Shown here piece after piece: positions 1-8,368 of a stretch of 64,000 bases of DNA (position 1 is the stretch's first letter; each line of letters starts with the position of its first letter). Position numbers and translations under genes: made by a program. The stretch is taken from NCBI GenBank assembly GCA_030149365.1, contig JASBRP010000069.1, positions 89,396 to 153,395 on the forward strand, in the 5' to 3' direction. The notes beneath the pieces were generated by a model that was not told the DNA's origin, made no database searches, and saw nothing but the letters and a program-made list of their open reading frames with translations. Source of the stretch: Solimonas sp. (lineage in GTDB: Bacteria > Pseudomonadota > Gammaproteobacteria > Nevskiales > Nevskiaceae).

Positions 1-842
1 TGGTCCACCGCCGGGTCCACGTTGGAGTAGAAGCCGTACTCCTGCGGCGCCATCTGCTTCCAGGTGGTCACCGGTTCGCGCTCGGTGAAGCGGATGCGCA
101 CCACCGACTTGATGCTCTTGTAGCCGTACTTCCAGGGAATGGTCAGGCGCAGCGGTGCGCCGTTCTGGTTCGGCAGGACCTTGCCGTACATACCCACCGA
201 CATGAAGGACAGCGGATGCATGGCCTCGTCGATGCGCAGGCCCTCCTTGTAGGGCAGGTCCAGGCCGCTCCAGCGCGACAGCGGCATCTGCTCCTTGTCG
301 TACAGGGTTTCGAAGGCCACGTATTTCGCCTTCGAGGTCGGCTTGAAGCGCTTCAGCAGGTCGGCCAGCGGGAATCCCAGCCAGGGCACCACGATGCTCC
401 AGGCCTCCACGCAGCGGTGACGGTAGATGCGCTCCTCCAGGGCATGCGGCCTGATCAGGGCATCGAGGTCGATCCGGCCCGGGGCTTCGCACTCGCCTTC
501 CACCGCCACCGACCAGGGGCGGGTACGCAGGCTGTGGGCGTTGCGCGCGGGGTCGCCCTTGTCGGTGCCGAACTCGTAGTAGTTGTTGTAGGTGCTGGTG
601 GTCTCGAAGGGCGTCACGGTCTCGCCGCCGGCCCGCTCGCTGCGCTTGGCGATCTTCAGCCCGCCGGGGGCGGGCGCCGCCGCCGGAGTCGCCGGCGCGG
701 CGGCGTCACCGCAACCGGAGGCCAGCAGCGCGGCGGTCCCCAGCCCCATGCGGGCCAGGATGTCGCGGCGGCGGTAATAAGTCGGTTCCGGCGTGATTTC
801 GCTGGAGATGACGGCCGACGGCGGCAGGATGCGGATCAGCAT
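1..842 (-). CDS. msrP: protein-methionine-sulfoxide reductase, molybdopterin subunit MsrP (3' end beyond the window)
   Basis: Periplasmic molybdenum enzyme that reduces methionine sulfoxide in oxidised envelope proteins, using electrons from the haem membrane protein MsrQ. About 280 residues are visible. The N-terminus carries a twin-arginine export signal (YYRRRDILA near residue 22, then a hydrophobic run ending ASGCG). The cysteine expected to bind molybdenum is C144 in RHRCVEAW, and the family motifs NQNGAPLRL and PWKYGYKSIKS follow. The start is the ATG at 840-842. The family is about 330 residues, so roughly 50 are missing beyond base 1, where msrQ would be expected. The family assignment is firm; the missing end is inferred. 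Confidence 0.95.
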   Translation of the reverse strand, partial: MLIRILPPSAVISSEITPEPTYYRRRDILARMGLGTAALLASGCGDAAAPATPAAAPAPGGLKIAKRSERAGGETVTPFETTSTYNNYYEFGTDKGDPARNAHSLRTRPWSVAVEGECEAPGRIDLDALIRPHALEERIYRHRCVEAWSIVVPWLGFPLADLLKRFKPTSKAKYVAFETLYDKEQMPLSRWSGLDLPYKEGLRIDEAMHPLSFMSVGMYGKVLPNQNGAPLRLTIPWKYGYKSIKSVVRIRFTEREPVTTWKQMAPQEYGFYSNVDPAVD

Positions 843-957
843 GGGGGTCTCCGGGGCATATTTCGGAACTACGCCAGTCTGACACTGCCGGATGCCCGCT
901 GTTCGCGGCTGTCATAATGTCCGGACGTTGCATCATGAAACGCGGACGAACGGGCAT

Positions 958-1377
958 ATGGAGCTGGACGAACTGATCGAGACCTTCGAGTTCCTGGGTG
1001 ATTGGGAGGAGCGCTACCGCTACCTGATCGACCTGGGGCGCAAGCTGCCGCCGATGCCGGCGGAAGAGCACACGGAGGCCAACAAGGTGCGCGGCTGCAT
1101 GTCGCAGGTGTGGTTCTCGCACAGCCTCAAGCCCGGCTCGCCCGCCACCCTGGAGTTTCGCGGCGATTCCGACGCCCACATCGTCAAGGGCTTGATCGCA
1201 TTGCTGTTTGCGGTGGTTTCCGACAAGACGCCGAAGCAGATCGTGGACTCCGACATCGGCGAAATCTTCACCCGCCTGGGACTGGAGAACCACATCACGA
1301 TGAACCGGCGCAATGGTTTCTACTCTATGGTGGAGCGGATCCAGAACATCGCGCGCGAGGAACTTGCGCGCGCGTAA
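958..1377 (+). CDS. sufE: SufE family sulfur acceptor protein
   Basis: Cytoplasmic protein of 139 residues that takes persulfide sulfur from the cysteine desulfurase SufS and passes it to Fe-S cluster assembly. The acceptor cysteine is C47 in VRGCMSQVW, in the usual position, and the C-terminal RNGFYSMVERI motif is also typical. The reading frame is open back to 892, but the ATG at 958 gives the family's normal length and N-terminus. No sufBCDS genes are adjacent, so it could be the CsdE type. It is divergent from msrP, with a short promoter space between them. Confidence 0.93.
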   Translation: MELDELIETFEFLGDWEERYRYLIDLGRKLPPMPAEEHTEANKVRGCMSQVWFSHSLKPGSPATLEFRGDSDAHIVKGLIALLFAVVSDKTPKQIVDSDIGEIFTRLGLENHITMNRRNGFYSMVERIQNIAREELARA

Positions 1378-1424
1378 CAATGGGCCGATAGAATCGGCCG
1401 GACAACATGTAGGGAGTACGGGTA

Positions 1425-2381
1425 ATGGCGATGGGCGCATTCTTCTTCTATGCACTGGTGATCTTCTTCGTGGTCACCCTGTTCAAGGGCGTGGTCACCG
1501 TGCCGCAGGGCAAGGAATACACGATCGAGCGCTTCGGCAAGTACCGCGCCACCTTCACCCCGGGCCTGCACTGGCTGGTGCCCTGGGTGGATCGTGTCGG
1601 CCGCAAGCTGTCGCTGATGGAGCAGGTGCTGGACGTGCCCTCCCAGGAAGTCATCACCAAGGACAACGCCATGGTCGGCGTGGATGGCGTGGTGTTCTTC
1701 CAGATCCTGGACGCGCCGAAGGCCGCCTACGAGGTGCAGCACCTGGAGCTGGCGATCATGCAGCTCACCATGACCAACCTGCGCACCGTGATGGGCTCCA
1801 TGGACCTGGACGAACTGCTCAGCCAGCGCGACCACATCAATGCCAAGCTGCTGTCGGTTGTGGACGAGGCGACCACGCCCTGGGGCATCAAGGTCACCCG
1901 CATCGAGATCAAGGACATCCGCCCGCCGACCGACCTGGTCGACTCCATGGCACGCCAGATGAAGGCCGAGCGCGAGAAGCGCGCCAACATCCTGGAGGCC
2001 GAGGGCTTCCGCCAGGCCGCCATCCTCAAGGCCGAGGGTGAGCGCCAGTCGCAGATCCTGATCGCCGAGGGCGAGAAGCAGCAGGCCATCCTCGACGCCG
2101 AAGGCCGCAAGGAAGCCGCCTTCCGTGACGCCGAGGCCCGCGAGCGCCAGGCCGAGGCCGAAGCCCGCGCCACCATGATGGTGTCGCAGGCCATCGAGAA
2201 GGGCGACGTGCAGGCCATCAACTACTTCGTCGCCACCAAGTACATCGAGGCGCTGGGCCGCATCGCCACCAGCCCCAACGAGAAGCTGGTGCTGATGCCG
2301 CTGGAAGCCGGCAACGTGATCGGCGCCCTCGGCGGTATCGCCGAGCTGACCAAGAAGGTTTCCGCGGGCCCCGCGAAGTAA
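1425..2381 (+). CDS. SPFH/Band 7 membrane protein (QmcA/stomatin type)
   Basis: Membrane scaffold protein of 318 residues. An N-terminal hydrophobic anchor (residues about 3-25) is followed by the Band 7 domain (VPQGKEYTIERFGKY, then a long domain to about residue 180). A charged alanine/glutamate-rich coiled coil with repeated AEGE/AEGR motifs follows (about 180-260), and then a short hydrophobic tail. A good ribosome site (AGGGAG) lies upstream of the ATG. The gene is followed after 18 bases by an NfeD-like gene, the classical SPFH/NfeD pair (qmcA-ybbJ in E. coli). The pair is thought to organise membrane microdomains and quality control; the exact substrate is unknown. Confidence 0.93.
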   Translation: MAMGAFFFYALVIFFVVTLFKGVVTVPQGKEYTIERFGKYRATFTPGLHWLVPWVDRVGRKLSLMEQVLDVPSQEVITKDNAMVGVDGVVFFQILDAPKAAYEVQHLELAIMQLTMTNLRTVMGSMDLDELLSQRDHINAKLLSVVDEATTPWGIKVTRIEIKDIRPPTDLVDSMARQMKAEREKRANILEAEGFRQAAILKAEGERQSQILIAEGEKQQAILDAEGRKEAAFRDAEARERQAEAEARATMMVSQAIEKGDVQAINYFVATKYIEALGRIATSPNEKLVLMPLEAGNVIGALGGIAELTKKVSAGPAK

Positions 2382-2399
2382 TCCGGACGGAGAGTCGTG

Positions 2400-2828
2400 A
2401 TGGACGTGCTCTACTGGCACTGGTGGGTATTCGGGCTGGTGCTGCTGGTGGCGGAGATGCTGCTGCCCACCGGCTTCGTGCTGCTGTGGATCGGGGCCTC
2501 CGCCATCATCGTCGGTGCCCTGAGCTGGGCGCTGCCGCTGAATTGGGAGATCGAGCTGGTGCTGTTCTCGGTGCTGTCGCTGGGCAGCTTCCTGGTGTGG
2601 AAGAAATTCCGTCCGGAGGCGCAGGAAAGCGACCAGCCGATGCTCAACCGTCGCGGCCAGTCCTACATCGGCCGCAACTTCACGCTGAAGGATCCCATCG
2701 TCAACGGCGTCGGCAAGCTGCGTGTCGATGACTCGCAGTGGCGGATCACCGGCCCGGACGTGCCCGCCGGCACCCAGGTGCGCGTCACCCGTGCCGATGG
2801 CGCCACGCTGCACGTGGAGCCGGCGTAA
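2400..2828 (+). CDS. NfeD family protein (YbbJ-like)
   Basis: Small membrane protein of 142 residues: two or three N-terminal transmembrane helices (to about residue 70) and a C-terminal OB-fold NfeD domain (NRRGQSYIGRNFTL through VRVTRADGATLHVEPA). It is the partner of the SPFH protein just upstream. A GTG at 2397 precedes it in frame, but the ATG at 2400 has GGAG seven bases upstream and is preferred. It lacks the protease domain of long NfeD proteins. Its 3' end overlaps the only in-frame ATG of the next gene. Confidence 0.9.
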   Translation: MDVLYWHWWVFGLVLLVAEMLLPTGFVLLWIGASAIIVGALSWALPLNWEIELVLFSVLSLGSFLVWKKFRPEAQESDQPMLNRRGQSYIGRNFTLKDPIVNGVGKLRVDDSQWRITGPDVPAGTQVRVTRADGATLHVEPA

Positions 2829-3544
2829 TCGAGCACGAGCACGCCAAGCAAGGCACGCCGCTGCGGCATCCGCTGCAGCCGCCGCACATCAGCGGCGCCG
2901 AAAACCTGTACTCGCTCGGCGAGGAGATCAGCCATGCCGTGACCCATGGCCTGGGCGTGGTGCTGTCGATCATCGGGCTGGTGGTGCTGGTGGCCAAGGC
3001 CACGCTCTACGGCAATGCCTGGCATATCGTGGCGGCGGCGATCTTCGGCAGCACCCTGGTGCTGATGTACGCCGCCTCCACCCTGTACCACTCGATCCCA
3101 CTGCCGGGTGCCAAGCGCGTGTTGCGTGTGCTCGACCACTCGCTGATCTACTTCCTGATCGCCGGCACCTACACGCCGTTCACGCTGATCACCCTGCGCG
3201 GTCCCTGGGGCTGGGGCCTGTTCGCCTTTACCTGGGGCCTGGCGCTGGCCGGCGTGGTGTTCAAGATCTTCGCCACCGGCAAGTTCGAGAAGATCTCGCT
3301 GGCCATCTACCTGCTGATGGGCTGGTGCGCGCTGGTGGCGATCAAGCCGCTGCTGGTGGCGCTGGAGCCGGCGGCGCTGTGGCTGGTGCTGGCGGGCGGC
3401 CTGACCTACAGCGGCGGCGTGGTCTTCTACACCTGGACCAGCCTGCGCTACCACCATGCGGTCTGGCACCTGTTCGTGCTCGGCGGCAGCGTGCTGCATT
3501 TCTTTGCGATCCTGTTCTACGTGATTCCGGGCCCCCAAGACTAG
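2738..3544 (+). CDS. hemolysin III / TrhA family membrane protein
   Basis: Seven-helix membrane protein of the hemolysin III (PAQR-like) family. The family begins in earnest at about YSLGEEISHAVTHGLG. Conserved features are that N-terminal motif, SSLYHS-type AASTLYHSIP, LDHSLIYFLIAGTYTPF and the C-terminal AVWHLFVLGGSVLHFFA, which supply the histidines and acidic residue proposed to bind zinc. The start is uncertain. The only in-frame ATG (2738) lies 91 bases inside the NfeD gene and gives an arginine-rich unlikely N-terminus, so a non-ATG start near 2825-2945 is more plausible. The physiological role is unclear; the family name is historical. Confidence 0.88.
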   Translation: MADHRPGRARRHPGARHPCRWRHAARGAGVIEHEHAKQGTPLRHPLQPPHISGAENLYSLGEEISHAVTHGLGVVLSIIGLVVLVAKATLYGNAWHIVAAAIFGSTLVLMYAASTLYHSIPLPGAKRVLRVLDHSLIYFLIAGTYTPFTLITLRGPWGWGLFAFTWGLALAGVVFKIFATGKFEKISLAIYLLMGWCALVAIKPLLVALEPAALWLVLAGGLTYSGGVVFYTWTSLRYHHAVWHLFVLGGSVLHFFAILFYVIPGPQD

Positions 3545-3587
3545 GCGCCTGCCGGGCGGCTAGACTCCCGGAACAAGAGGAGAGCCC

Positions 3588-4478
3588 ATGGCCAAGAACG
3601 GTTTCGCCGCAGTCCGCAGCCCTTACCTGGTGCCTTACGACGGCACGTTCCGCATCGCCCGCGCGGCTACCAAGCCGCCCGCCAAGCGGGCCGACAAGGA
3701 GACCTGCAAGCTCTGGCTGGCCGAGGCCGTCGAGGAGCTCGCCGGCCTGCAGCACATTCTCTACGCCAACGACTACCACAGCGTGCTGCTGGTCTTCCAG
3801 GCGATGGACGCCGCCGGCAAGGACAGCACCATTCGCGCCGTGCTCACTGGCGTGGATCCCGCGGGCTGCGACGTGCACTCCTTCAAACGCCCCTCGCTGC
3901 AGGAGCTGGACCACGATTTCCTCTGGCGCACCGCCACGCGCCTGCCGGAGCGCGGGCGTATCGGCGTGTTCAACCGCAGCTACTACGAGGAGGTGCTGGC
4001 CGTGCGCGTGCACCCGGAGTTCCTCAAGTACCAGAAGCTGCCGCGCATCCCCAAGAAGCTGGACGAGCTCTGGGAAGAGCGCTACGAATCCATCCGCGAC
4101 CACGAGAAGCACCTGGCGCGCAACGGTACGCTGATCCTCAAGTTCTGGCTCAACGTCTCGCGTGAGGAGCAGCGCCAGCGCTTCCTGGCGCGCCTGGACG
4201 AGCCGGAGAAGAACTGGAAGTTCGAGAGCGGCGACATCACCGAGCGCGGCTTCTGGCGCGATTACATGAAGGCCTACCAGGACGCGCTCAACGCCACCTC
4301 GCGCCCCTGGGCGCCTTGGTACGCGATCCCCGCCGACAACAAGCCCTTCATGCGCGCCACGGTGGCGGAGCTGGTCGTCTCCAGCATGAAGAAACTGGAC
4401 CTGCGCTATCCGGAGCTGGAGCCGGAGGAGAAACTGCGGTTCGACGAGATGCGGGAGCTGCTGCGCAAGGACCGGTAG
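3588..4478 (+). CDS. PPK2 family polyphosphate:nucleotide phosphotransferase
   Basis: Cytoplasmic kinase of 296 residues that transfers phosphate between polyphosphate and nucleotides. The Walker A-like loop is at residues 72-80 (AMDAAGKDS), with D74 and K78 in catalytic positions. The lid and Walker B region contains GRIGVFNRSYYEEVL (about 123-137) and later NGTLILKFWLNVSREEQ. This is a single-domain enzyme, most like the class that phosphorylates NMP or NDP; the direction and nucleotide preference cannot be read from sequence. An AAGAGGAG ribosome site precedes the ATG. Downstream lies an intergenic inverted repeat. Confidence 0.93.
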   Translation: MAKNGFAAVRSPYLVPYDGTFRIARAATKPPAKRADKETCKLWLAEAVEELAGLQHILYANDYHSVLLVFQAMDAAGKDSTIRAVLTGVDPAGCDVHSFKRPSLQELDHDFLWRTATRLPERGRIGVFNRSYYEEVLAVRVHPEFLKYQKLPRIPKKLDELWEERYESIRDHEKHLARNGTLILKFWLNVSREEQRQRFLARLDEPEKNWKFESGDITERGFWRDYMKAYQDALNATSRPWAPWYAIPADNKPFMRATVAELVVSSMKKLDLRYPELEPEEKLRFDEMRELLRKDR

Positions 4479-4486
4479 CGAGATCC

Positions 4487-4575
4487 GTAGGGTGGGCAAC
4501 GCTTGCGTTGCCCACGCGAATCCGTGATTGGGCACTGAAGCGTGGGCAAACAGGAAGCCGTTTGCCCACCCTACG
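4487..4575. repeat. intergenic inverted-repeat element
   Basis: Two nested palindromes fill the space between convergent genes. GTAGGGTGGGCAA at 4487-4499 is matched by an inverted copy at 4561-4574, and each half has its own inner stem (GGGCAACGC/GCGTTGCCC on the left, GTGGGCAAAC/GTTTGCCCAC on the right). It may act as a bidirectional terminator or be a dispersed repeat. No second copy was seen in this window. Confidence 0.7.
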
Positions 4576-4602
4576 CCACTACTTTCAATTACGCCCTACG
4601 AC

Positions 4603-5253
4603 TCAGCCCCGCAGCGGCAGCGTATGCACCCGCGTTCCCTGATACGGCCGCCGCGACAGCGTCAGCAGCGCCTCGGCCACGGCCTGCGTGGTGATCGGAC
4701 GGTACTTGGCCAACGGGCCGGCCAGCAGCGGCGAGAGCAGGGGACTGAGCTTCTGGGCGAAGGCTTCGCCGGGGCGGTGCTCGTCGCGCGGGCCCAGCAG
4801 CAGCGAAGGCTGCACGATGCGCAGGGACGGATAGCCCAGCGCCGCGACGTCCTCCTCCATGCGGCCCTTCACGCGGGAATAGAATGAGGGCGAGTGCGAC
4901 GAGGCGCCGATGGCGGACACCACCAGGAACTGGCGGGCACCCTGGGCCAGGGCGGCGGTGGCCAGGCCCACCACGTAGTCATGATCCACCTGCTCCAGGC
5001 CGGCCCGGCCGGACTTGGCCTGGGTGGTGCCCAGGCAGCAATAGACGTCGTCCGCGGCCAGCTGCGCGCCGAGGGCCGGCAGGTCGCTGAAATCACTGGT
5101 GACGGCCTCGAGCTTGGCGTGGGCCTGGGCCGGCGGGCGGCGGCCGATGACCTTGACCCGGCCGTAGTCGGGGGAGGCCAGCAGCAGCGGCAGCAACTGC
5201 TGGCCGATGGCGCCGGTGGCCCCGGCCAGCAGGGCGGTCTTGGACTCGTTCAC
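4603..5253 (-). CDS. NAD(P)-binding Rossmann protein of the TIP30/YbjT type
   Basis: Protein of 216 residues with an N-terminal nucleotide-binding loop (LLAGATGAIGQQLLPLLL). Features of the atypical short-chain dehydrogenase group related to TIP30/HTATIP2 follow: DDVYCCLGTTQAKSG, FLVVSAIGASSHSPSFYSRVKGRMEED and LRIVQPSLLLGPR. The YSRVK tract supplies the Tyr-x-x-x-Lys pair. The start is GTG at 5251-5253 with GAGGA upstream. The substrate is unknown; related bacterial proteins are often annotated as nucleoside-diphosphate-sugar epimerases without proof. Confidence 0.85.
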   Translation of the reverse strand: MNESKTALLAGATGAIGQQLLPLLLASPDYGRVKVIGRRPPAQAHAKLEAVTSDFSDLPALGAQLAADDVYCCLGTTQAKSGRAGLEQVDHDYVVGLATAALAQGARQFLVVSAIGASSHSPSFYSRVKGRMEEDVAALGYPSLRIVQPSLLLGPRDEHRPGEAFAQKLSPLLSPLLAGPLAKYRPITTQAVAEALLTLSRRPYQGTRVHTLPLRG

Positions 5254-5351
5254 GGTGCTATCCTCGAAGCAATGGCCGGAAGTGTACCCGCCGGCAGTTG
5301 AAACTGCGGCAACGGTCGCTGGTCAAAGCTTGCCGTTGCCAAGGATGGCCC

Positions 5352-5822
5352 ATGACTTCTGTCTCTTTTGCCCTGCACCCCCGCCTCAATGCCGACTGCA
5401 TCGTGGCCGGCGACTGGCCGCTGTCGCGCCTGCTGCTGATGAACGACAGCCAGTACCCCTGGTACATCCTGGTGCCGCGGCGCCCCGACATCCGCGAGCT
5501 CCATGAGCTGGATGCGGCGGACCAGACCCAGCTGTTCCGGGAGTCGATGATCCTGAGCCGCGCACTGGCGCAGGCCTACAAGGGCGACAAGCTCAACATC
5601 GCCGCCCTCGGCAACATGGTGCCGCAGCTGCACCTGCACCATATCGTGCGCTTCACCAGCGACGCCGCCTGGCCGGCCCCGGTCTGGGGCAAGCACCCGG
5701 CCAAGCCGTACTCGGAGGGCGAGGCCCTGGCGCAGATCGAGCGCCTGCTACCGCGGCTGGAGTTGCCGCTGATGCCGCTGCGCACGGTCTCGCCCAGCGT
5801 CGCCCCGCCGCTAGACCAGTAG
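5352..5822 (+). CDS. HIT domain protein
   Basis: Cytoplasmic histidine-triad family protein of 156 residues, expected to bind nucleotides and act as a hydrolase or transferase. The HIT signature is at about residues 92-100 (PQLHLHHIV), following GNMV, and C-terminal WPAPVWGK is typical of the proteobacterial subgroup. The frame is open from 5298, but the ATG at 5352 gives the normal N-terminus (MTSVSFALHPRL). It is divergent from the Rossmann protein gene. Confidence 0.9.
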   Translation: MTSVSFALHPRLNADCIVAGDWPLSRLLLMNDSQYPWYILVPRRPDIRELHELDAADQTQLFRESMILSRALAQAYKGDKLNIAALGNMVPQLHLHHIVRFTSDAAWPAPVWGKHPAKPYSEGEALAQIERLLPRLELPLMPLRTVSPSVAPPLDQ

Positions 5823-5850
5823 GCACTCCCAGGGGCAACAGTCTCCCAGC

Positions 5851-5880
5851 TTGCTTCCCCCCGTGGCCGGTCCCTAGACT
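5851..5880 (+). promoter_or_regulatory. sigma70-type promoter for the cytochrome operon
   Basis: TTGCTT at 5851-5856 and TAGACT at 5875-5880 are separated by 18 bases and lie about 80 bases upstream of the first cytochrome gene. The fit is good for both hexamers. It is the only clear promoter upstream of the five-gene operon. Confidence 0.6.
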
Positions 5881-5959
5881 GGCCTGACACCGCCCGATCG
5901 AGGCGGGCCAGGGTCATCCGGCCCCAGCACACGGAATAACGAAAGACGAGGGGATGGGC

Positions 5960-8362
5960 ATGGTCAAGCGGCTGCTGTGGGCGCTGTTGCTGTCTTCACC
6001 GGCGGCGCTGGCCGCGACACCAGCCGCGACTCCCGCGCCCTACGCCGTGCCCGGTGGCGCCGGCCTGTACCCGGTGCCCGACGCGCCGTACACCGCCACC
6101 TACCGCTCCATCTCGCTGGACGATCTGGTCCGCCTGAACCTCACCACCGGCACCTGGCATGGCTCGCCCAAGGTGCAGAAGGACCGCGCCTGGTACGACG
6201 CGCACTTCTACGACACGCTGGCCGCCCGCAAGGTGTGGCGCGACGGCAGCTCGCCGCCGCGCTACCCACCGTTCCAGGGGCCCATCAGCTGGGACATCGT
6301 GCCGATCCCGCAGGCGCCGCCACCGCCCTGCGACCAGCCGCAGCCCACCGGCTACGACGCCGAGTCCTGCCGCTACGTCAATCAGTTGTTCAAGGACCTG
6401 GACAAGACCAACCCCGCCGCCGCCCGGCTGGCGCGCGAGCAGGTGCGCCGCGGTCGTGACGTCTGGTTCAAGGGCAGCTTCGGCAACCAGGACGAGGAGT
6501 ACCTGCACACCACGCGCACCGTGGGCCAGGACAATGTCTGGTATCCCTGGCTCGACACGCGCGAGCGCAAGCACCGCTTCACCAAGTGGGGAATGATCAA
6601 CGATCCGGACTGCACGGAAGGCGATGCCAGCACCCTCTGGTATGACCGCTGCCCGGACGCGCACAGCTCCGGCGTGCTGGGCTACCGCAAGTACCACCAG
6701 GACCCGACCAGGGACGCTTCCGGCAAGGTGACCTTCGACCCCGTCACCGCGCCCTACCGCAAGGACGAGCTGCGGAAGAACCTGCGCTATGTGCTGGGCG
6801 GGCCCTGCGTGCAGTGCCACGTGGCCTTCGATCCCACCAACCCACCGAAGGATCCCAACAATCCGAAGTGGGAGAACATCCACGCCACCATCGGCAACCA
6901 GTACACCATGCAGCCGATGCAGTACGTCATGGGCACGCCGGAGGATTCGCTGTCGCGCCAGGTACTCGGCGTGGGCCATCGTGTCGGCACCATCGACACC
7001 TCGCTGGTGGCCACGGACTTCCAGCACAACCCGGGCACGCAGAACAACATCATGGATTTCTCGAACAAGCGCCTGTTCGAGGAGAGCATGAAGGACCCCG
7101 TCACCGGCAAGATCACCAAGGCCCGCACGCGCCACGTGCTCAAGGGCGGCGAGGACAGCGTCGGCGAGCACCTGGCGCTGATCCGTGTGTACGTCAACAT
7201 CGGCATGTGCACCGAGGAATGCTGGACGCCCAAGTTCCCCAAGCCGGGCACGTTCTTCGGTGACAAGTCGCACCAGCAGCCCTTCGACATCGCGCAGTGC
7301 GCCAAGGACTGCGAGGCCTGGAATTACGCCGACGCCAAGATGCCGGAGCTGGCCTCCTTCCTGATGACCGGCGGCCCCACCTACCTGCTGAAGGCAAAGG
7401 ATGTGGACGGCACGCCGGGCTCGGCCTTCGTCGACCTGGCCAAGGTGCCGCAGGGCCGCAAGGTCTTCGCGCGTGAGTGTGCCGGCTGCCACAGCTCCAA
7501 GTTCGCGCCGGACAACGTGCGCGCCGACAAGGCCGCGCTGGAGCGCTACTACGAGGGCCATGTCTTCGGCGCCGAGGACTACTGGCAGCACGAGTTCACG
7601 CCGGCCGAGCGCGACTCACCGGCCTTCCAGGCCAAGTACCTGGCCAAGGACCCGCAGAGCGGCAAGCTGCGCCCGCGCCAGTTCGTCGGCAAGGACTTCC
7701 TCGGACAGGACTGGCTGGCCAACGACGAGCCGGTGCCGTTCAACATCATCGGCACCAACATGTGCCGCGCCATGCACGACAACCACAGCGCCGGGCACAT
7801 CTGGGAGCAGTTCGCCTCCGAGGACTACCGCGCGCGGCCCTCGCCGGGCTCGGTGCCGCAGGTGCTCAACCGCATGGTGCCGGGCCTGGGCGGCCGCACC
7901 CTGGGCGAGAAGAAGATCGAGGGTGGCAGCGGCTACCTGCGCAACTTCTCGCTGCTGTCGGCCTGGGCCACCGCGCCCTTCCTGCATAACAACGCCGTCG
8001 GCGAGCTGACGCACCTGAAGGACGGCGGCATCGACTACACCGTGCGCGGCCGCGTGAAGCAGTTCGAGATGGCCTTCGACGAGCTGCTGACCTCGGACAA
8101 CCCCAACATCAATCCGCACCGTCCGCAGAAGATCAGCGTGACCGACCGCGACATCAAGCTGGCGCCGCGCGAGGACCAGCAGGGGCCGATCCGCCTGCCG
8201 GTGAAGAAGGGCACGCCGGTCGCGGCCTTCACCTCGTCCGATCCGCATGCGCCGCTGTTCATGAAGTGCGACGACCTGGTGGAGAACAAGGGTCACCAGT
8301 TCGGTGTGTCGCTGTCGAAGGACGACAAGCTGGCACTGCGCGAATTCCTCAAGCTGATGTAG
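5960..8362 (+). CDS. secreted di-haem c-type cytochrome, RoxA/MauG-peroxidase-like
   Basis: Exported protein of about 800 residues with a signal peptide (hydrophobic run ending PAALA). It has two haem c sites: CVQCH (about residue 283) and CAGCH (about residue 507). The C-terminal stretch with NFSLLSAWATAPFLHNNAVGEL resembles the end of di-haem peroxidases and the rubber oxygenase RoxA. RoxA is shorter and no catalytic residue can be confirmed here, so an oxygenase, peroxidase or simple electron carrier are all possible. ATGs lie at 5954 and 5960; GAGG at 5948-5951 is better spaced for 5960. It heads a five-gene operon, with the next gene starting 6 bases after its stop. Confidence 0.8.
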   Translation: MVKRLLWALLLSSPAALAATPAATPAPYAVPGGAGLYPVPDAPYTATYRSISLDDLVRLNLTTGTWHGSPKVQKDRAWYDAHFYDTLAARKVWRDGSSPPRYPPFQGPISWDIVPIPQAPPPPCDQPQPTGYDAESCRYVNQLFKDLDKTNPAAARLAREQVRRGRDVWFKGSFGNQDEEYLHTTRTVGQDNVWYPWLDTRERKHRFTKWGMINDPDCTEGDASTLWYDRCPDAHSSGVLGYRKYHQDPTRDASGKVTFDPVTAPYRKDELRKNLRYVLGGPCVQCHVAFDPTNPPKDPNNPKWENIHATIGNQYTMQPMQYVMGTPEDSLSRQVLGVGHRVGTIDTSLVATDFQHNPGTQNNIMDFSNKRLFEESMKDPVTGKITKARTRHVLKGGEDSVGEHLALIRVYVNIGMCTEECWTPKFPKPGTFFGDKSHQQPFDIAQCAKDCEAWNYADAKMPELASFLMTGGPTYLLKAKDVDGTPGSAFVDLAKVPQGRKVFARECAGCHSSKFAPDNVRADKAALERYYEGHVFGAEDYWQHEFTPAERDSPAFQAKYLAKDPQSGKLRPRQFVGKDFLGQDWLANDEPVPFNIIGTNMCRAMHDNHSAGHIWEQFASEDYRARPSPGSVPQVLNRMVPGLGGRTLGEKKIEGGSGYLRNFSLLSAWATAPFLHNNAVGELTHLKDGGIDYTVRGRVKQFEMAFDELLTSDNPNINPHRPQKISVTDRDIKLAPREDQQGPIRLPVKKGTPVAAFTSSDPHAPLFMKCDDLVENKGHQFGVSLSKDDKLALREFLKLM

Positions 8363-8368
8363 CCGGCC

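Noticed and set aside
1320..2813. 497-residue minus-strand open frame
   Set aside because: Shadow of the SPFH and NfeD-like genes.
3561..3566. TAGACT as a -10 box before the PPK2 gene
   Set aside because: It resembles the -10 of the cytochrome operon, but no acceptable -35 lies 16-18 bases upstream.
5996..7591. 531-residue minus-strand open frame
   Set aside because: Shadow of the di-haem cytochrome gene. The plus strand has haem motifs, a promoter and a signal peptide.
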